Shown: positions 34,576 through 44,059, numbered from the stretch's first letter. The stretch is 64,000 nt of DNA from Bradyrhizobium vignae (GCF_004114425.1 NZ_RDQF01000018.1:1-64000), one strand, 5' to 3'. Made by a program: numbers and translations. The notes: generated by a model not told the origin, from the sequence alone.

Positions 34576-34890
34576 ATGAAACTGGGTCCACTTTCGGCCG
34601 GTCTGATCGGAGCCTTGGCGATGCTCGCCGGGCCGGACCGTCTGCCCATCGGAGAACAGCCTGTCATGGCCTCGAAAGCCAATGCGGACGAAAGCGGCAA
34701 GGGAAACAGCAAGGTGGGTCGCGCCCCCTCCATGCCAATGGCCCGCGATCCTGCCGTCGCGGTGGCCGAGGAATACGCAGCCGCCCGCCAGAAGGGAACG
34801 CGGGAGGCCTTTGAACTCTTCATAGCGCGTCACGGCGACCATCCTCTGGCCGAAGAGGCGCGCTCCCAGCTGAGACGATTCTCACGCTAG
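34576..34890 (+). CDS. Small exported protein of unknown function
   Basis: A 104-residue protein beginning MKLGPLSAGLIGALAMLAG, a basic-hydrophobic stretch like a signal peptide or anchor. A low-complexity polar segment follows, then a helical C-terminus with EEYAAARQKGTREAFELFI and HPLAEEARSQLRRF. That C-terminus resembles the end of a TPR/Sel1-like helical hairpin seen in caspase-like and peptidoglycan-binding proteins. AAGGAAACC lies directly before the ATG. It is divergent from the protease gene, sharing a roughly 200-base upstream region. I cannot assign a function. Confidence 0.55.
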   Translation: MKLGPLSAGLIGALAMLAGPDRLPIGEQPVMASKANADESGKGNSKVGRAPSMPMARDPAVAVAEEYAAARQKGTREAFELFIARHGDHPLAEEARSQLRRFSR

Positions 34891-35122
34891 CTTGCTAGTC
34901 CCAATCAGATTTCCAAACGCTCGCCGAAGCTGGCGGTCCGGAGACTAACATTGAGCAACCGCAACCTATGACGGAAGCCTCACGTGGCCTCCTAAGTTGC
35001 GACTTTGCCAGCTTAGAGGCGCAACGCGGCGGTCGGTCTATATTAGCTCCAGATAGCAGCTATGCCGCTACACAAAGTGGCCCGGCTCAAGGGTTCCAGC
35101 GCCTACCCACACGAGAGTATCA

Positions 35123-37024
35123 TTACGCTGCGTCAGATCCAAACTCGGGAATAGCTTCATGCAACACTGCCAAGATGGCATTCCTATCAACTCTGGCCGC
35201 TGCACGGTCAAGTGCTTCCAACCACCGTTTCACCTGCAAAGTGGAAGGCTGATTAGGTTTAGCTGCCATAATGCCGTCGATTCCGATGTCGACGGGTGGC
35301 TCTTCGTGCGCAAACAGCTTTTCATTCAGTCTTTCCCCTGGTCTCATTCCAGTAAACGCGATCTCAATATCTCTACCGGGCTCGAGGCCTGACAGCCTTA
35401 TCATGCGCTCAGCCAAATCGACTATCCTGACCGGCTGTCCCATATTTAACACGTAGACCGAGGCCTCACGGTTGCCGGACGCGACGGCGTGAGACGCAGC
35501 GGTGATGACTAAGTCACACGCTTCGCGAATGGTCATAAAATAGCGAAGCATATCGGGATGCGTAACTGTCACCGGGCCCCCAGCGTCGATCTGAGCTTTA
35601 AACTTCGGAACGACCGATCCATTCGAGGCTAACACGTTTCCGAAGCGCACGGAGATGAGCCGTGGGGTATCAGACCCGGAACACCGGATGTCGTGATCGA
35701 GCGCCTGACAGTACATCTCAGCAAATCGCTTTGTGAGACCCAGCATCGAAACCGGCTCAATCGCCTTGTCTGTGGAGATCAACACCATTGCTTGAGCGCT
35801 CGACGCCACAGATGCATCCGCAACATTGATCGACCCAAGCACGTTTGTCTTTACGCCTTCGCTCCAATCGCGTTCGAGAAGTGGGACGTGCTTCAAGGCG
35901 GCAGCGTGGAAAACAATGTCAGGCTTAAATTCTTGCAAGAGCTGGAATATACGACTCCGATCGCGTACGTCTGCTATTCTCCCCTCTACATTCGCTTGAG
36001 GAAACCGCGTAGATAGCGCCTCGATTATGCTATGTAGTGCAGGCTCAGAATTATCGATCACTAGAACACGATCTGCTCCATGCAGAATGACACGTTCGCA
36101 TATCTCAGACCCAATTGATCCAGCTCCGCCAGTAACGAGGATTGCTCTTCCCTTGACCAGCTGCTCGATACGGCTGCGGTCAATTGCCTGCGTCGCGCGA
36201 AGTAATAAATCCTCAATTGCGATGGGCCTTAACTGAGGCGTCTCCTCGCCATCTAAAGATGGCAGACGGCTTACGACCAGCCCGAGTTTCCGCGCTTGAA
36301 CTAAAACTCTCTCTGGATGTGCATCGGCCTCAAATGCAGAAGCCCCCATTACGAGCCGTGCAATCGGCCAATGGCGATCTGCAAAATCTCGAACCACGTC
36401 CTGCAGATCTTCTAACCCACCTAGCACCGGGATATTGCGAACAAGTTGTCCCCGATCGGCACGCGATGGAGACAATAGTCCAACCGGCCAAATGGCCCTC
36501 ACTGAACCATTTTCGATCGCGCGGAGAAGAACTTCCAGGTCCGCTGCGCGACCGACCATCAAAGCTGGCGCCGCGTTTCTTTCGCGTGCATGATGCAACG
36601 TACGAGTGTACCGGAAATAGCGGTAGGCGAACCGCGATGCACTCAGCAAGAACACCTGGAAAAACCAATACAGTATGATCGTCACTTTACCTAAGAAGAA
36701 CGCCCCATAGATGTTGGGCGCTAAGAAGATGTAGTCCAGCGCGACAAGGGCAACGGTGAGAACCGTAGCCGCACGAAGAACGTTAAATGCATCCGGCAGA
36801 GAAAAGAAGCGCCACTTAGTTGTCGTCAGATTGAACAAGTAACAGACAACTACGCTTAGGGCGACAAAGAATGGCAGAATTCGAACCAGCACAGGTAGAC
36901 GCTCGAGGAGCGCGTCGCTTTCGAAGCGAAGATAAAAGCTGGCGAGCACTGCCGCCGTTGTCGCAAGTGCGTCGTGCACCGCAATGAGAAGATTACGACG
37001 AGTGAGACTCGACAGAGGCGTCAT
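35123..37024 (-). CDS. FlaA1/CapD/WbpM-type membrane nucleotide-sugar 4,6-dehydratase
   Basis: A 633-residue two-part protein. Four hydrophobic segments lie within residues 1-125 (DALATTAAVLASFYLRF, VLTVALVALDYIFLA). A CoA-binding-like central domain follows, then a cytoplasmic SDR domain with AILVTGGAGSIGSEI near 293, HAAALKHVPL, ISTDKAIEPVSMLGLTKRFAE, and FGNVLASNGSVVP. As in WbpM, the usual YxxxK tyrosine is replaced (MLGLTKR). The family converts UDP-GlcNAc to UDP-4-keto-6-deoxy-GlcNAc for QuiNAc, FucNAc or bacillosamine. It stands alone on the minus strand near the polysaccharide locus and probably feeds it or the LPS core. Confidence 0.92.
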   Translation of the reverse strand: MTPLSSLTRRNLLIAVHDALATTAAVLASFYLRFESDALLERLPVLVRILPFFVALSVVVCYLFNLTTTKWRFFSLPDAFNVLRAATVLTVALVALDYIFLAPNIYGAFFLGKVTIILYWFFQVFLLSASRFAYRYFRYTRTLHHARERNAAPALMVGRAADLEVLLRAIENGSVRAIWPVGLLSPSRADRGQLVRNIPVLGGLEDLQDVVRDFADRHWPIARLVMGASAFEADAHPERVLVQARKLGLVVSRLPSLDGEETPQLRPIAIEDLLLRATQAIDRSRIEQLVKGRAILVTGGAGSIGSEICERVILHGADRVLVIDNSEPALHSIIEALSTRFPQANVEGRIADVRDRSRIFQLLQEFKPDIVFHAAALKHVPLLERDWSEGVKTNVLGSINVADASVASSAQAMVLISTDKAIEPVSMLGLTKRFAEMYCQALDHDIRCSGSDTPRLISVRFGNVLASNGSVVPKFKAQIDAGGPVTVTHPDMLRYFMTIREACDLVITAASHAVASGNREASVYVLNMGQPVRIVDLAERMIRLSGLEPGRDIEIAFTGMRPGERLNEKLFAHEEPPVDIGIDGIMAAKPNQPSTLQVKRWLEALDRAAARVDRNAILAVLHEAIPEFGSDAA

Positions 37025-37713
37025 TCGACAAGGTTCTCCAATCCAATATTCCCCAGTACCTGTGTATCCAGAATAGAAATACTCCTAAACGTCCCCGCAG
37101 GCATCTGCTGCCCAAGGTCCGCAAAAGGAACGCCAGCGTCGACGGATAGCATGCCTAAACGTGCAGCCACAGCGACAATAATGCAATTGCAACAGACGAG
37201 TTCGCAGGGTTTGCAGCAAACGTCAGCACACTCAAAATCAGCGACCGATTGCCCACTTTACTTGCGTCGACAACTTGATGCTGCTGGGTACACAATCGGC
37301 CGGCGACAGTCCACGCCGCCAACATCATGATTGGATGCTGCCGATCAAGAGGAAGACCGCAAGCAACGATAGAAGGCAACATAGCTCATCTTGAGGATCG
37401 TTACTCTACCTTCAAGAAGAGTGGCAAACCTCGTATCCATTCATCAACTTGGCAGCAAGTCAACTGTGCGTCGGATTGCCAGGCAACGAGGAAGTCAGAT
37501 TCGAAGCTCAGGAACGTGACCCGACCAAGCAAGATTGCAGTGACGTCCTTCTGTCAGAGCTGGTGGTGCTCCCTGCGACACACAAGCTTTGCCAAGGCGA
37601 AATACCGCATCGCCGCGATTGCGCCGTCACTCGCCGCGGTCACGTCCCTGCACAAGCTTCCCAGCTGTGCATTTGACTACTAAGCTAGGAATCCATCATC
37701 TGGAGCAATCAAG
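37025..37713. other. Gene-poor stretch, possible gene remnants
   Basis: About 690 bases without a supported gene. A minus-strand frame around 37155-37340 encodes a hydrophobic tail (LILSVLTFAANPANSSVAIALL) that could be the end of a lost membrane protein. It has no start context and no family I can name. The G+C is lower than in the following catabolic genes. Confidence 0.35.
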
Positions 37714-38907
37714 ATGCCTTCTCCGCATGCCTCGGAAGCCCTGTCGCGCTTCACCGTGCTCGATCTGACCCGTGTTCGCTCCGGGCCGACCTGCGTGCGG
37801 CAGCTCGCGGACTGGGGCGCCAACGTCGTCAAGATCGATGCGCTGACCGAGGATGCGGGCGGCGAGCAGCCGGGTGGGCCGCGTCAGGGTTCCGACTTCC
37901 AGAATTTGCACCGCAACAAGCGGGCCATGACGCTGAACCTGAAGGACGAGCGCGGGCTCGCCGTGTTCAAGCGCCTCGTCGCCAAGGCCGACGTCGTGGT
38001 CGAGAATTTCCGTCCCGACGTGAAGAAGAAGCTCGGCATCGATTATGACAGCCTCGCCACGATCAACCCGCGCATCGTCTACGGCAGCATCTCCGGCTTC
38101 GGCCAGGATGGCCCCTACCACAAGCGGCCGGGCTTCGATCAGATCGCACAAGGCATGGGCGGGCTGATGTCGATCACCGGCGCGCCGGGCGAAGGCCCGA
38201 TGCGGGTCGGCATTCCCGTCGCCGACCTCAGCGCCGGCCTGTTCTGCGCCATGGGCATCCTCACCGCGCTGCTCGAACGCGAGGTCTCGGGCAAAGGCCA
38301 GTGGGTGCAGACCTCGCTGCTGCAGGCGCAAATATTCATGCTCGACTTCCAGGCCGCGCGCTGGCTGATGGAGAAGGAGGTGGCCAAACAGGCCGGCAAC
38401 AACCATCCGACCAGCATTCCGACGGGCGTGTTCAAGACCTCCGACGGGTACATCAACATCGCCACCACCGGCGGGCGGATCTGGGAGCGCTGTGCGCAGG
38501 CGATCGGCGCGCCGGAGCTCGTCAGCAATCCCGACTACGCGACCGCGCCGGCACGCTCGAAGAACCGCGATGCGCTCAACGCCGAGATCGAGCGGCACAC
38601 CATGACGAAGTCGACCGAGAGCTGGGTCCGCGAACTCAACGAGGCCGGCGTGCCCTGCGGGCCGATCTACGCCATCGACCAGATGTTCGAGGACGCCCAG
38701 GTCAAGCATCTCGGCATCGCGCAGGACGTGCCCAACGAAGAAGGCCGGCACATCCGCCTGGTCGGCCAGCCCGTGACGCTGTCGCGCACGCCGAGCAGGA
38801 TGGTGGCGCGGCCGCCGGAATTCGGCGAGCAGACCGAGGAGGTGCTGAAGGAGTTCGGCTTCAGTGCGGACGAGATCGCAAGGCTCCGCGACGCCAAGGT
38901 GCTGTGA
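37714..38907 (+). CDS. CaiB/BaiF family CoA-transferase
   Basis: A 397-residue class III CoA-transferase. The N-terminus FTVLDLTRVRSGPTCVRQLADWGANVVKID is followed by NLHRNKRAMTLNLKDERG, ADVVVENFRPDV with the family's catalytic aspartate region further on (PMRVGIPVADLSAG), and a C-terminal PCGPIYAIDQMFEDAQVKHLG. These enzymes move CoA between carboxylic acids. GGAG lies eight bases before the ATG. It is followed by a terminator hairpin, so it is probably monocistronic. It faces the tctABC genes on the other strand, which may import its acid substrate. The substrate is unknown. Confidence 0.92.
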   Translation: MPSPHASEALSRFTVLDLTRVRSGPTCVRQLADWGANVVKIDALTEDAGGEQPGGPRQGSDFQNLHRNKRAMTLNLKDERGLAVFKRLVAKADVVVENFRPDVKKKLGIDYDSLATINPRIVYGSISGFGQDGPYHKRPGFDQIAQGMGGLMSITGAPGEGPMRVGIPVADLSAGLFCAMGILTALLEREVSGKGQWVQTSLLQAQIFMLDFQAARWLMEKEVAKQAGNNHPTSIPTGVFKTSDGYINIATTGGRIWERCAQAIGAPELVSNPDYATAPARSKNRDALNAEIERHTMTKSTESWVRELNEAGVPCGPIYAIDQMFEDAQVKHLGIAQDVPNEEGRHIRLVGQPVTLSRTPSRMVARPPEFGEQTEEVLKEFGFSADEIARLRDAKVL

Positions 38908-38933
38908 ACCTCACACGCACCGTCTCCAACGAC

Positions 38934-38957
38934 AAAGCCCGGCGCGAGCCGGGCTTT
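38934..38957 (+). terminator. Terminator hairpin after the CoA-transferase gene
   Basis: AAAGCCCGGC and GCCGGGCTTT form a perfect 10-bp stem with a GCGA loop, 27 bases after the CoA-transferase stop. The A-rich and T-rich flanks make it a plausible bidirectional intrinsic terminator, also serving the converging tctA gene. Confidence 0.8.
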
Positions 38958-39039
38958 GCTTCCAAGCCGAGGTAGTGTGCCGACCGAAACGCCACCACAC
39001 AGCTAAGCTATTGATATCAGGATGGATTACTCCGAAATC

Positions 39040-40557
39040 CTATGCGGATGTCGCCCTGGTCCCATGTGTGAACCCGACGCGTCCCAGCAAACTGTCGATC
39101 GCCGGCCAGAACAGCAGCAGAATCGCCAGCGTCGTGATCGAGCCGACCAGGCCGTTCGACCAGAACACCTTCAAAGTCCCGCCCGAACCGATCATCGACA
39201 GGCGAAACGCATCCTCGGCACGGTTGCCGAGCACGAGCGCCAGCGTGAACGGCGCCAGCGGAATGCCGATCTTCTTGAAGACGTAGCCGACGACGCCGAA
39301 GCCCAGCATCAGCCAGATGTCGAACATCGCGTTCTGAATCGCATAGGCGCCGATCGCGCAGGACACCACGATCATCGGCGCGACCGCGGCGAACGGCACC
39401 CGCAGGATTGAGGCGAAGATCGGCACCGTCGTCAGCACCAGCACGAGGCCGACGACGTTGCCGAGGTACATCGAGGCGATCAGGCCCCAGACGAAGTCCT
39501 TATGCTCGACGAACAGCAGCGGACCCGGATTGAGCCCCCACACCATCAGGCCGCCAAGCAGGATCGCGGCGGTGCCCGAGCCGGGAATGCCGAGCGCCAG
39601 CATCGGCAGCAGCGCCGAGGTACCGGAGGCATGCGCCGCCGTCTCCGGCGCGAACACGCCCTCGATGCGCCCCTTGCCGAAGCTTTCGGGCTCCTTGGCG
39701 AAGCGCTTTGCCAGATTGTAGCCCATGAAAGACGCCGCGATCGCGCCTCCGGGGGTGATGCCGAGCCAGCAGCCGATGAAGGAGGAGCGCAGCAGCGTCA
39801 CCCAGTATTTCGGCAGGTCCTTCCAGACGCCGAGCACGACGCGGAGCGAGATGCTGGCCGCGTGTCCCCGCAACGCCAGCCGCTCCTCCATCGTCAGCAG
39901 GATCTCGCTGATGCCGAACAGGCCGATGACGGCGACCAGGAAGTTGATGCCGCGGAGCAGCTCCGGCGAGCCGAAGGTCATGCGCAGATTACCGGACACC
40001 GTATCCATGCCGATGCCGGCGAGCAGCAGGCCCAGCGACATCGAGATGACGGTCTTGTGCTTGGCCTCGCGCCCGAGACCAACGAAGGAGCAGAAGGTCA
40101 AGAGATACACCGCGAAGAACTCGGGCGGGCCGAACTTCAGCGCGAAGGACGAGATCATCGGTGCGAGGAAGGTGATCAGGAGCACCGCGACCAGCGAGCC
40201 GATGAAGGAGGACGTGAACGCAGCCGTCAACGCCTCCGCCGCCCTGCCCTGCTGGGCCATCGGATAGCCGTCGAAGGTGGTTGCGACCGACCAGGCTTCG
40301 CCGGGGATGTTGAACAGGATCGAGGTGATGGCGCCGCCGAACAGCGCGCCCCAATAAATGCAAGACAGCATCACGATCGCCGAGGTCGGATCCATCGTGA
40401 AGGTGAGCGGCAACAGGATCGCGACGCCATTGGGACCGCCGAGCCCCGGCAGCACTCCGACGAAGATGCCGAGCACGAGCCCGACCATCATCAGGACGAG
40501 CGTCTTCCAGGTGAGCAGGACGGCGAAGCCGTGAAGCAGGAGACCGAGAGCTTCCAT
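39040..40557 (-). CDS. tctA: Tripartite tricarboxylate transporter large permease TctA
   Basis: A 505-residue membrane protein with about 11-12 hydrophobic segments. Family motifs are GVLPGLGGPNGVAILLPLTF near the N-terminus, IYWGALFGGAITSILFNIPGEA, and GITPGGAIAASFMGYNLAKR in the middle. It then has LALGIPGSGTAAILLGGLMVWGL. TctA forms the main sodium- or proton-coupled channel for carboxylates delivered by TctC. It is the third gene of a tctC-tctB-tctA order on the minus strand, 13 bases after tctB. Confidence 0.95.
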   Translation of the reverse strand: MEALGLLLHGFAVLLTWKTLVLMMVGLVLGIFVGVLPGLGGPNGVAILLPLTFTMDPTSAIVMLSCIYWGALFGGAITSILFNIPGEAWSVATTFDGYPMAQQGRAAEALTAAFTSSFIGSLVAVLLITFLAPMISSFALKFGPPEFFAVYLLTFCSFVGLGREAKHKTVISMSLGLLLAGIGMDTVSGNLRMTFGSPELLRGINFLVAVIGLFGISEILLTMEERLALRGHAASISLRVVLGVWKDLPKYWVTLLRSSFIGCWLGITPGGAIAASFMGYNLAKRFAKEPESFGKGRIEGVFAPETAAHASGTSALLPMLALGIPGSGTAAILLGGLMVWGLNPGPLLFVEHKDFVWGLIASMYLGNVVGLVLVLTTVPIFASILRVPFAAVAPMIVVSCAIGAYAIQNAMFDIWLMLGFGVVGYVFKKIGIPLAPFTLALVLGNRAEDAFRLSMIGSGGTLKVFWSNGLVGSITTLAILLLFWPAIDSLLGRVGFTHGTRATSA

Positions 40558-40570
40558 CGCGTGCGCCCGC

Positions 40571-41113
40571 CTAGCGGCCGAGGGCCGCTTCGAGCGGTCC
40601 CTTCGGCATGATGACGTCGAAGGCGATATCGAAGGTGACGAACATGATCGCCGTGAACACGAAAGCTGTGAGCAGCGACTTCCACAGCGCGATCTTTCCG
40701 ACGAGCCGCATGAATCCCGCGATCAGGAGGAAGCTCGCGACATAGAGGCCGAGGAACTGCGTCACCACGCAGAACAGCAGCGTCGGCACGAACACCGCCA
40801 TGACGCGGCGGGCCTGCGCGTGCGTGACGAAGGTCTCGCGCGAGGAGCGCCGGGCGAGGAACGCCGAGATCAGGCCGTAGAGGCTGCCGGCGCCGAGGAT
40901 GACCGAGAGATAGAACGGGAAATAACCGGGCTCGGGCCCGGTCGCATCCCAGGACGCGCCGGTGCGCCAATTGTCGTAGCCGAGCGTGATGGCGAGCGCG
41001 AGCAGCAGGAGACAGACGACGATCTCGATCGTGCCGGAGGCGACGATGGAGGGCGAGTCGTCTTCGGGCGCGGTTGGATCGTCGACGACGATTTCGATAT
41101 CGGTTTGGGACAT
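40571..41113 (-). CDS. tctB: Tripartite tricarboxylate transporter small subunit TctB
   Basis: A 180-residue protein with four hydrophobic segments (IVVCLLLLALAITLGYDNW, GYFPFYLSVILGAGSLYGLI, VFVPTLLFCVVTQFLGLYVASF, LLTAFVFTAIMFVTFDIAF). The GYFPFYLS motif is typical of TctB. ATG 41113 (MSQTDIEIVVDD) is preferred. The frame runs on to 41188, but the extra part lies in the intergenic repeat. It stabilises or assists the TctA permease. Confidence 0.9.
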   Translation of the reverse strand: MSQTDIEIVVDDPTAPEDDSPSIVASGTIEIVVCLLLLALAITLGYDNWRTGASWDATGPEPGYFPFYLSVILGAGSLYGLISAFLARRSSRETFVTHAQARRVMAVFVPTLLFCVVTQFLGLYVASFLLIAGFMRLVGKIALWKSLLTAFVFTAIMFVTFDIAFDVIMPKGPLEAALGR

Positions 41114-41139
41114 GGGCGAACAACAAACGCTGCGGCTGA

Positions 41140-41340
41140 TCCCTCTCCCGCTTGCAAGGGAGAGGTTAGAGTGAGGGGGAGTCTGCACGAGGACGGTGAA
41201 AGCTGGACTCGCGGAGAGTCCCCCTCACCCGGATTGCATCTTCGATGCAACATAGCCGAAGCTCCGCTTCGGCGTCCCCTTGAGAATGGCCGCCTAGGCC
41301 ACCTATGCTCTCCCCGCAAGCGGTCGCAAGCGGAGAGCAG
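41140..41340. repeat. Mosaic palindromic intergenic repeat
   Basis: This 200-base stretch between tctC and tctB is built of inverted repeats: CCTCTCCC-GCTTGCA-GGGAGAGG near 41145-41165, matching GGGGAGTC/GACTCCCC-like segments, and CTCTCC...GGAGAG near 41310-41338. It looks like the multi-copy palindromic repeats scattered between Bradyrhizobium genes. It would form strong RNA hairpins within the tct operon and could lower tctBA expression relative to tctC. Confidence 0.7.
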
Positions 41341-41352
41341 TGAAGAAGACGA

Positions 41353-42339
41353 CTACTTCGCGACGAAACCGGCTTCCGTCATCAGCGACCTGTTCAGCGC
41401 ATCATCCTCTTCGAGGAACTGCACCATATCCTTGCCGGTGAGAAAGATTGGCTTCAGCGCCTGCTTCTCCATGTAGTCCTTGTATTCGGCAGTCTGCGTT
41501 ACCTTGTGGAACAGATCGACATAGAACGCCTGCTGCTCGGCCGTGACCTTGCCGGGCAGGAACATCGCGCGCAGCATCAGATACTGCACGTCGACGCCCT
41601 CCTCCTTGCAGGTCGGGATGTCGGCCCAGGACTGGGTGTCCGTCACCTTCGTCGTGTAGGAGATGCGCTCCTTGTCGAACACGCAGAGCGGACGCACCTG
41701 GCCGGCGCGCCAGACCTCGAGATTTTCGGACGGATTGTTGACGTTGGCTTCGGTGTGGTTGCCGACCAGCTGGGTCGCGGCTTCGCCACCCGACTTGTAT
41801 GGCAAATAGGAGAATTTCGCGCCGGTCTTCTGCTCCAGGAATACGGTGAGCACGTGATCCTCGCGCTTGGAGCCGGTGCCGCCCATCTTGAATGGCGAAC
41901 TCGCCGCCTTCGCGGCCGCGACGAATTCCTTCACCGTCTTGGGACCTGCGCGGTTGTCCCAGAGCACGAACTGGTCGAGCGCGACCACGGAGACCGGGGT
42001 CAGCTCACGCCAGTTGAACGGGATCTTCGCCGACAGCGGCAGCATGTAGATCAGGGAATAGGCGATCAGCACCTTGTTCGGATCGCCCTCGCTGGATTTC
42101 ATGTACATCAGCGCTTCCGCGCCCGAGGCGCCGCCCTTGAGCGAGACGACCATCGGCTGCTTCATCAGATTGTTCTTCTGGATCGCGGCCTGCATCATCC
42201 GCGCCATCTGATCGGAGGCGCCACCGGCGCCCGCGGCGACCACGATCTCGACCGGCTTCGTCGGCTCCCAGCCGGCGAAGGCGGGAGCAGCTGCCAACAG
42301 CGCTCCTGCGCTGCAAGCGACCATCATCAGTTTTCGCAC
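41353..42339 (-). CDS. tctC: Tripartite tricarboxylate transporter substrate-binding protein TctC
   Basis: A 328-residue periplasmic binding protein of the Bug/TctC family. A signal peptide (KLMMVACSAGALLAAAPAFAG) precedes WEPTKPVEIVVAAGAGGASDQMARMM, the conserved N-terminal binding loop. The middle has MGGTGSKREDHVL and LPYKSGGEAATQLVGN. GTG 42339 is chosen because GGAAG lies six bases upstream and it gives a normal signal peptide; an earlier codon at 42396 adds 19 charged residues. It delivers an unknown carboxylate to TctAB encoded downstream. Confidence 0.94.
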   Translation of the reverse strand: MRKLMMVACSAGALLAAAPAFAGWEPTKPVEIVVAAGAGGASDQMARMMQAAIQKNNLMKQPMVVSLKGGASGAEALMYMKSSEGDPNKVLIAYSLIYMLPLSAKIPFNWRELTPVSVVALDQFVLWDNRAGPKTVKEFVAAAKAASSPFKMGGTGSKREDHVLTVFLEQKTGAKFSYLPYKSGGEAATQLVGNHTEANVNNPSENLEVWRAGQVRPLCVFDKERISYTTKVTDTQSWADIPTCKEEGVDVQYLMLRAMFLPGKVTAEQQAFYVDLFHKVTQTAEYKDYMEKQALKPIFLTGKDMVQFLEEDDALNRSLMTEAGFVAK

Positions 42340-42784
42340 GCGTCTCTTCCCTGTGGTTCTATCGCCGACAAGATCATCATGTCTCTGCCTCGACAAGTAA
42401 TGGCATGTTCAGGCAGTTGCGCAATGTGACTTTGGGCGGAACCTGCTGTTGAGGCAACGAGTCGCGGTTCACCCGCAGATGCGACCACGCGCCCAGAGTG
42501 GGTCCATGGACAAAGTTCTCTCGCCAGAACGAAACGATGGCTCGAGACAAACGATCTTCAACCATAGCTCCTTTCCCTCACGTAGACTCTCGACAACGGA
42601 GAACCGCGTTCAAGCGAACCAGCGCTGTTAACCATCCCGCTAAAAATTTATGCCATGCAGCTGGCTTTTCTCAGATCCGCGTTCTACATTTGTCCTGCCG
42701 CCGCAATAAACGCGAAGGCGGCCGCCGCCGATGTTGGAGCACCGGACGACGGCCTGACCACAACAGACTTCGATGGAGTCCATC
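42340..42784. other. Intergenic region upstream of tctC and the small ORF
   Basis: About 440 bases with no gene I can support. It must contain the tctC promoter on the minus strand and any promoter for the plus-strand small-ORF/GIY-YIG genes. Reading frames on both strands here look like shadows. Confidence 0.4.
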
Positions 42785-42952
42785 ATGGCTGATGGCCATT
42801 ATACCGCCGATTCGGCGATCGTTTTCGCTTTCAAGCTTGCTGTTCCCGGCCGCAAGGGCCGCCAGGGCGGCCCCGAGGAGCAGGTTGTCGCGGCGCTCGC
42901 GCGCTGCAAGTCGGCGAACGAGGCAATGCTCTTGGCTTCGCCCCTGAACTAG
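42785..42952 (+). CDS. Short ORF, 55 residues, unknown function
   Basis: ATG 42785 opens a 55-codon frame, MADGHYTADSAIVFAF..., with a basic-glycine middle (GRKGRQGG) and a helical, acidic-to-neutral C-terminus (EEQVVAALARCKSANEAM). It is on the same strand as the GIY-YIG gene, 147 bases upstream, and codon composition looks coding. GGAG lies about 10 bases before the start (within GATGGAGTC). I recognise no family. It may be part of the GIY-YIG/AAA+ module or a chance frame. Confidence 0.45.
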   Translation: MADGHYTADSAIVFAFKLAVPGRKGRQGGPEEQVVAALARCKSANEAMLLASPLN

Positions 42953-43099
42953 CACCCGCCCTACTCACCCCAGACCCGCGATCCGCACGCCGGCGACGCC
43001 CCGTCGCGGCATGGCCGCACGGCGCTGCTCGTTCGAGCCGAGCCCAGTGCCGTGCTGCCCCGTTCGGACAGGATCTTCATAAGCCCCAGGAGTTCTTCA

Positions 43100-44044
43100 A
43101 TGTCGTTGTTCAAGAGCAAGGCCGTGCTGGCCCGCAGCACCACTCACATCTACCGGCCCTATGGCGGCATTGCCGACGTGCGCGAGGTCACCGACCGCGC
43201 CGCCCATGTCCGGGTTCTCGATTTTCCGTCGACACTGATTTCGGACATCATCGCAAGCGAGCTTGCCTGCCCCGCCTTCTACGCCATGGTCGGCTCGGGG
43301 CGCATCTATCTCGGGGAGACCAACAATCTCGGCCGCCGGTTGGGAGAACATGCCGCCGATCCTCAGAAGGCGTTCGTGCAGCGGGTCTTCGTTGTCCGGG
43401 GCGCCGAAGGGTTCCGCTTCACCAAGGACACGGCCGTCTATCTGCAGTACACGCTGACGCAGGCCGCCAAGGCGGGCAGGGCATTGCAGGTGATGGCGGG
43501 TTGCCCGCCCCGCTTGCCCGAACTCGACCCGCTCGACGTTCCGCTTCTCGAGCGCATCCTGGAGGATAGCAAGCGCCTTCTGTTCGACGCCGGCCTCGCC
43601 GCTTTCGAACCCTCACCGTTCACTGGCGCGCACGAGCAGATCGCCGAGATTCCCGCATCCGAAACCGTCGAGGCGGACGAGACCGGCCCGATGGAAATCG
43701 GTGTCGACCTGCCGCGCGGCGGCAGCGAGTTCGAGCTTCGCTACGACGACACGCTGTGGGCGCACGGCTATCCCGCCGGCGACCGCTTCGTGGTGGCGGC
43801 CGGTTCGGACATTCGCATCACCACGAATCCGAGCGCGAGCGCAGTCAACCGCGCCCGCCGCGCGGCATTGTTCGACGCCGGCGTCTTGAGCCCGATCCCC
43901 GGAGCCTCCGATCGCATGCGCCTGACCGTCGACGTCGCCCTCCCCTCGATGGCGATCGCCGCCGCCGTGGCGTGCGGTGCCCATGTCGATTCTTCGAAGT
44001 GGCGGGCGATCGACCCCAATCAGCGCCCCTTGATGCATCTCTAG
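43100..44044 (+). CDS. GIY-YIG nuclease-like protein
   Basis: A 314-residue protein with a GIY-YIG core at residues about 58-140: FYAMV for the first strand, IYLGE for the second, and the catalytic-type Arg in NNLGRRLGEH. The preceding 57 residues and the C-terminal half are not recognised. The C-terminal half includes FELRYDDTLWAHGYPAGDRFVVAAGS and RARRAALFDAGVL, which resembles DUF4357-type DNA-modification-associated domains. ATG 43100 has AGGAG seven bases upstream; an earlier frame opening at 43052 is less likely. It lies 173 bases upstream of an AAA+ ATPase gene on the same strand. A DNA-cleaving or DNA-sensing role is inferred only. Confidence 0.8.
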   Translation: MSLFKSKAVLARSTTHIYRPYGGIADVREVTDRAAHVRVLDFPSTLISDIIASELACPAFYAMVGSGRIYLGETNNLGRRLGEHAADPQKAFVQRVFVVRGAEGFRFTKDTAVYLQYTLTQAAKAGRALQVMAGCPPRLPELDPLDVPLLERILEDSKRLLFDAGLAAFEPSPFTGAHEQIAEIPASETVEADETGPMEIGVDLPRGGSEFELRYDDTLWAHGYPAGDRFVVAAGSDIRITTNPSASAVNRARRAALFDAGVLSPIPGASDRMRLTVDVALPSMAIAAAVACGAHVDSSKWRAIDPNQRPLMHL

Positions 44045-44059
44045 TACGAAGGTCGACGT

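Noticed and set aside
37696..38751. A 351-codon minus-strand frame opposite the CoA-transferase
   Set aside because: Shadow of a confidently identified gene; its composition is low-information and no motif is present.
39502..40611. A 369-codon plus-strand frame opposite tctA
   Set aside because: Charged, repetitive composition typical of antisense to a hydrophobic membrane protein; tctA motifs are on the other strand.
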